Source: Gemmatimonadota bacterium
GTDB taxonomy: Bacteria > Gemmatimonadota > Gemmatimonadetes > JACCXV01 > JAHWKZ01
Assembly (NCBI GenBank): GCA_030641505.1
Contig: DAOWHI010000277.1
Span: 1 to 16,121 of the forward strand
Direction: 5' to 3'
Length of the DNA: 16,121 nt
Position numbers and translations under genes: made by a program. The notes below the pieces were generated by a model. That model was not told where the DNA came from. It saw nothing but the letters and a program-made list of their open reading frames with translations, and ran no database searches. Below are positions 13,576 to 16,121 of the stretch, piece by piece (within the stretch, counting starts at the first letter, position 1; every line of letters starts with the position of its first letter).

Positions 13576-14033
13576 CACGCTTCCTTCGCAGCCCGTGGGA
13601 TGGCGGCCCGGATTCGCGTGTAGGTACCGCAGCGGCAGATGTTGCCGGCCATGGCTTCGTCGATCTCGTCGTCGGTCGGATTTGGATTGCGGGCGAGGAG
13701 CGCGGCGGCGGCCATGATCTGGCCCGACTGGCAGTAGCCGCACTGCGGCACGTTGAACTCTTGCCACGCCCGCTGGAGCGGATGCTCACCATCCGGTGAG
13801 AGCCCCTCGATCGTCGTGACTTCTTTGTCGGCGGAGGCCGAGATCGGCGTAGTGCCCGATTTGCGGACGCGACCGCTAAGGTGGATGGTACAGGCCCCGC
13901 AGAGCGACACGCCGCCGCCGCACCCGTACTTGGTCCCGGTCAGGTTGAGCACGTCCCGCAACACCCACAAGAGCGGCATCTGCGGGTCGACATCGACACG
14001 TTGCACACGGCCGTTGACGGTGAGCTCAATCAT
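13575..14033 (-). CDS. iorA: 2Fe-2S small subunit of molybdenum hydroxylase, IorA-like
   Basis: A 152-residue iron-sulfur subunit. ATG 14033 (M-I-E-L-T-V-N-G) agrees with the usual family start; the frame is open to 14093 and the ribosome binding site is weak at every candidate. The N-terminal ferredoxin-like cluster site reads C-G-G-G-V-S-L-C-G-A-C, so the first spacing is C-x6-C rather than the normal C-x4-C. The fourth Cys expected before the linker is not evident in this stretch. The C-terminal four-helix cluster site is intact: Q-C-G-Y-C-Q-S-G and I-C-R-C-G-T-Y. It passes electrons from the Mo centre of IorB to a periplasmic acceptor and is presumably co-exported with the Tat-bearing large subunit. 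The operon order small-large is typical. Confidence 0.9.
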   Translation of the reverse strand: MIELTVNGRVQRVDVDPQMPLLWVLRDVLNLTGTKYGCGGGVSLCGACTIHLSGRVRKSGTTPISASADKEVTTIEGLSPDGEHPLQRAWQEFNVPQCGYCQSGQIMAAAALLARNPNPTDDEIDEAMAGNICRCGTYTRIRAAIPRAAKEA

Positions 14034-14144
14034 CGCGTCTCGAACAACCTGCATCGTGACGGTGAGTCTCGCAACAGATGGTTTTTTCGGCACCGCAGGT
14101 TAAGATGACCTGCCCGGAGGCCAATCATCATCGCCACGTTCGAA

Positions 14145-16121
14145 GTGCCCACATTCTCGGTTGATCAGGCGCGTGCGATCCTCGCCGAGTCGTACGAAGT
14201 GAATGGATCGGCTACACCGCTTCCCAGTGAACGCGACCAAAACTTCCGCGTCGATGTTTCGCCAACCGAACGGTACGTCCTAAAGATCGCCAACGTGTCC
14301 GAGGAACCGCGGCTCGTGGAAGCGCAGAACGCTGCCTTGTCCCATCTGGCGGGTAGGGCTTCGATCTGCCCCCGCCCCGTTCCGGCCAAGGATGGTCAGC
14401 TCATCACCCACTTCGAGGGGCCCGATGGACACACGTACCTAGTTCGCCTCCTTACCTATCTCGATGGCGTTCCCTTGGGGCGATTGAACGAGAAGTCACC
14501 CGAGCTGCTTCGCAGTCTCGGCGAGAGTCTGGGCATGCTGGACCACGCATTGGAAGACTTCGACCATCCTGCGTTTCACCGCGAGCTCCACTGGGATCTG
14601 GCACAGGGTCTTGATGTCGTCCGGCGATACGCTTCGCTGATCGACGACTCCCGAGTACGTGGGCTGGTCGAGAGCCTGGCCTCTGATGTCGATCGCTACA
14701 CGGTCGAGCGACTGGCATCTCTTCGGCAGAGTGTCGTTCACAATGACGCCAATGATTACAATGTGCTGGTCGGTGGGGATAGTGAAGTTCAGAGCATCGT
14801 CGGGTTGATCGATTACGGCGACATGGTTCACAGCTACACGATCGGGGACCTCGCCATCGGTGTTGCCTACGCCTTGCTAGACGCACCGGCTCCGCGCGAC
14901 GTGGCCGCCCTCGTTACCCGCGGTTACCACGCGCAGAACCCCCTCGACTCGAACGAGACAGGCGCTCTCTACGGGCTAATCTGCCTGCGGTTGTGCATGA
15001 GTGTGTGTATCGCTGCCCACCAGACGCGGCAGCGCCCCGACGACTCTTATCTAGCCATCAGCCAGGAACCGATTCGACGAACGCTGCCCAAGCTGGCGGA
15101 GCGCCCGTTCCCGCTCGCCGAAAACGTGCTGCGTGAAGCTTGCGAGCTCACGCCTTCACCCGGACACGCTCTTGGTACCCGGAAAACTCCAGGCCTGGAC
15201 ACCCCCGCGCTTCTCAACCGACGAGGACGGCGAGTGGGTCGGAACCTCAGCGTGGCTTACCGCTCTCCTGTTCACATGTCCCGCGGTTGGATGCAGTATC
15301 TCTTCGATACGGATGGACGGAGGTACCTTGACGCGTACAACAACGTTCCCCACGTTGGACACTGCCACCCCCGAGTCGTCGCGGCAGCGACTCGGCAGAT
15401 GCGCCGGCTCAACACCAATACGCGATACCTCTACGAATCGCTGGGCGAGTACGCCGAGCGGTTGGCCGGCACGCTGCCCGACCCGCTGGAGGTGTGCTTC
15501 TTTGTCAATTCCGCCAGCGAGGCCAACGAGCTGGCTCTACGGCTGGCCCTGGCTCACACCGGCGGCACCGAGATTATCGTCTTGGAGTCCGCGTATCACG
15601 GACATACGAGCCGCCTGATCGACATCAGCCCGTACAAACATGACGGGCCAGGAGGTCACGGGGCGCCCCCATGGGTCCACGTGGTTCCGGTTCCAGACGG
15701 CTACCGCGGCCGCTATCGGCGCGAGGACCCGGACGCTGCAGCGAAGTATGCGGCGTACGTTCGCAACGTGAGTCAACGCATTTTGGAAGAGGGCAGCCGG
15801 CTCTCAGCGTTTATCGCGGAAACATGCCCCAGCGTGGGTGGGCAGCTGTTTCTGCCTCAGGGCTACTTCGCCGAGGTCTACAAACATGTGCGCGAGGCTG
15901 GGGGTGTGTGTATCGCGGACGAAGTCCAGACAGGCTACGGGCGGATCGGGAGCGGGTTCTACGCGTTTGAGCCGCACGGCGTCGTTCCGGATATCGTCGT
16001 GCTGGGAAAGCCGATCGGCAACGGTCACCCCGTCGCTGCGGTGGTTACAACAACCGAGATCGCCAGTTCATTCGACAACGGCATGGAGTTTTTCAGCACG
16101 TTCGGGGGGAATACAGTGTCG
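14145..16121 (+). CDS. kinase / PLP phospho-lyase fusion (HYKK-like plus ETNPPL/PHYKPL-like), 3' truncated
   Basis: One uninterrupted frame runs from GTG 14145 to the window edge (659 codons, no stop). Residues about 4-300 form an APH-type kinase domain: P-L-P-S-E-R-D-Q-N-F-R-V near the start, the catalytic loop V-V-H-N-D-A-N-D-Y-N (H199, D201) and the metal-binding L-I-D-Y-G-D (D223). This resembles hydroxylysine kinase. From about 367 a class III PLP domain begins. It has Y-L-D-A-Y-N-N-V-P-H-V-G-H-C-H-P, L-N-T-N-T-R-Y-L, V-N-S-A-S-E-A-N-E-L-A-L-R-L-A, A-Y-H-G-H, A-D-E-V-Q-T-G-Y-G-R and the PLP lysine K622 in V-L-G-K-P-I-G-N-G-H. This is very close to ethanolamine-phosphate and phosphohydroxylysine phospho-lyases. 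The fusion should phosphorylate an amino alcohol and then eliminate phosphate and ammonia. The start is uncertain: the best Shine-Dalgarno (GGAGG 14116-14120) stands before ATC triplets. Confidence 0.9.
   Translation, partial: MPTFSVDQARAILAESYEVNGSATPLPSERDQNFRVDVSPTERYVLKIANVSEEPRLVEAQNAALSHLAGRASICPRPVPAKDGQLITHFEGPDGHTYLVRLLTYLDGVPLGRLNEKSPELLRSLGESLGMLDHALEDFDHPAFHRELHWDLAQGLDVVRRYASLIDDSRVRGLVESLASDVDRYTVERLASLRQSVVHNDANDYNVLVGGDSEVQSIVGLIDYGDMVHSYTIGDLAIGVAYALLDAPAPRDVAALVTRGYHAQNPLDSNETGALYGLICLRLCMSVCIAAHQTRQRPDDSYLAISQEPIRRTLPKLAERPFPLAENVLREACELTPSPGHALGTRKTPGLDTPALLNRRGRRVGRNLSVAYRSPVHMSRGWMQYLFDTDGRRYLDAYNNVPHVGHCHPRVVAAATRQMRRLNTNTRYLYESLGEYAERLAGTLPDPLEVCFFVNSASEANELALRLALAHTGGTEIIVLESAYHGHTSRLIDISPYKHDGPGGHGAPPWVHVVPVPDGYRGRYRREDPDAAAKYAAYVRNVSQRILEEGSRLSAFIAETCPSVGGQLFLPQGYFAEVYKHVREAGGVCIADEVQTGYGRIGSGFYAFEPHGVVPDIVVLGKPIGNGHPVAAVVTTTEIASSFDNGMEFFSTFGGNTVS

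Noticed and set aside
13576..13767. Upstream extension of the IorB frame to 13767
   Set aside because: It overlaps the 2Fe-2S subunit gene in another frame. ATG 13575, in the TGATG overlap, gives the Tat signal directly.

Overview
The window (about 16.1 kb, high GC) reads as an ordinary chromosomal stretch of a diderm (Gram-negative-type) bacterium. Supporting signs are a beta-barrel outer-membrane protein ending in Phe, many lipoprotein-type signal peptides, Tat export of a molybdenum hydroxylase and a periplasmic diheme cytochrome c. The abundance of M28 peptidase lipoproteins, a SnoaL-like lipoprotein and an IorAB-type oxidoreductase would fit Gemmatimonadota or a similar uncultured marine lineage. 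That placement is an impression from gene content, not a demonstrated assignment. No phage, transposon, CRISPR or tRNA was seen.

Layout. 1-1470: the 3' end of a GNAT acetyltransferase, a 53-residue two-helix membrane protein, a DUF4019-like lipoprotein, and a convergent SixA-type phosphatase. 1686-2639: an M28 metallopeptidase lipoprotein. 2640-3487 (minus): DoxX membrane protein followed by a small cupin. 3673-3750: tandem CCCCTACG-type repeats at a 21-bp period, upstream of a porin and diheme cytochrome c operon (3836-5546) that ends in a strong terminator. 5726-7306: a second M28 lipoprotein and a SnoaL/DUF4440-like lipoprotein. 7434-7634 (minus): a 66-residue exported protein.

7891-11303 is a five-gene co-directional array: a PflX-type radical SAM protein, an AmrS-type (AmmeMemoRadiSam) radical SAM protein, a nine-cysteine metal-binding protein, an AhpD/CMD-like protein with an in-frame TGA, and an M23-like lipoprotein. 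11311-14033 (minus): Tat-exported IorB-type molybdenum subunit and IorA-type 2Fe-2S subunit. 14145 to the end: the start of a fused kinase/phospho-lyase (APH domain plus class III PLP domain).

The most interesting item is at 10334-10621. It is an AhpD-like gene in which TGA replaces the second Cys codon of the family's redox CxxC motif, giving C-Y-P-U. A hairpin with a G-U-G apical loop follows 19 nt after the UGA. I read this as a selenoprotein that ordinary ORF calling splits or misses. TGA is a normal stop for several neighbouring genes, so genome-wide recoding is not the explanation. Second in interest are the 21-bp-phased operator-like array and the kinase/phospho-lyase fusion, which would carry out two consecutive steps of amino-alcohol or hydroxylysine breakdown in one polypeptide.
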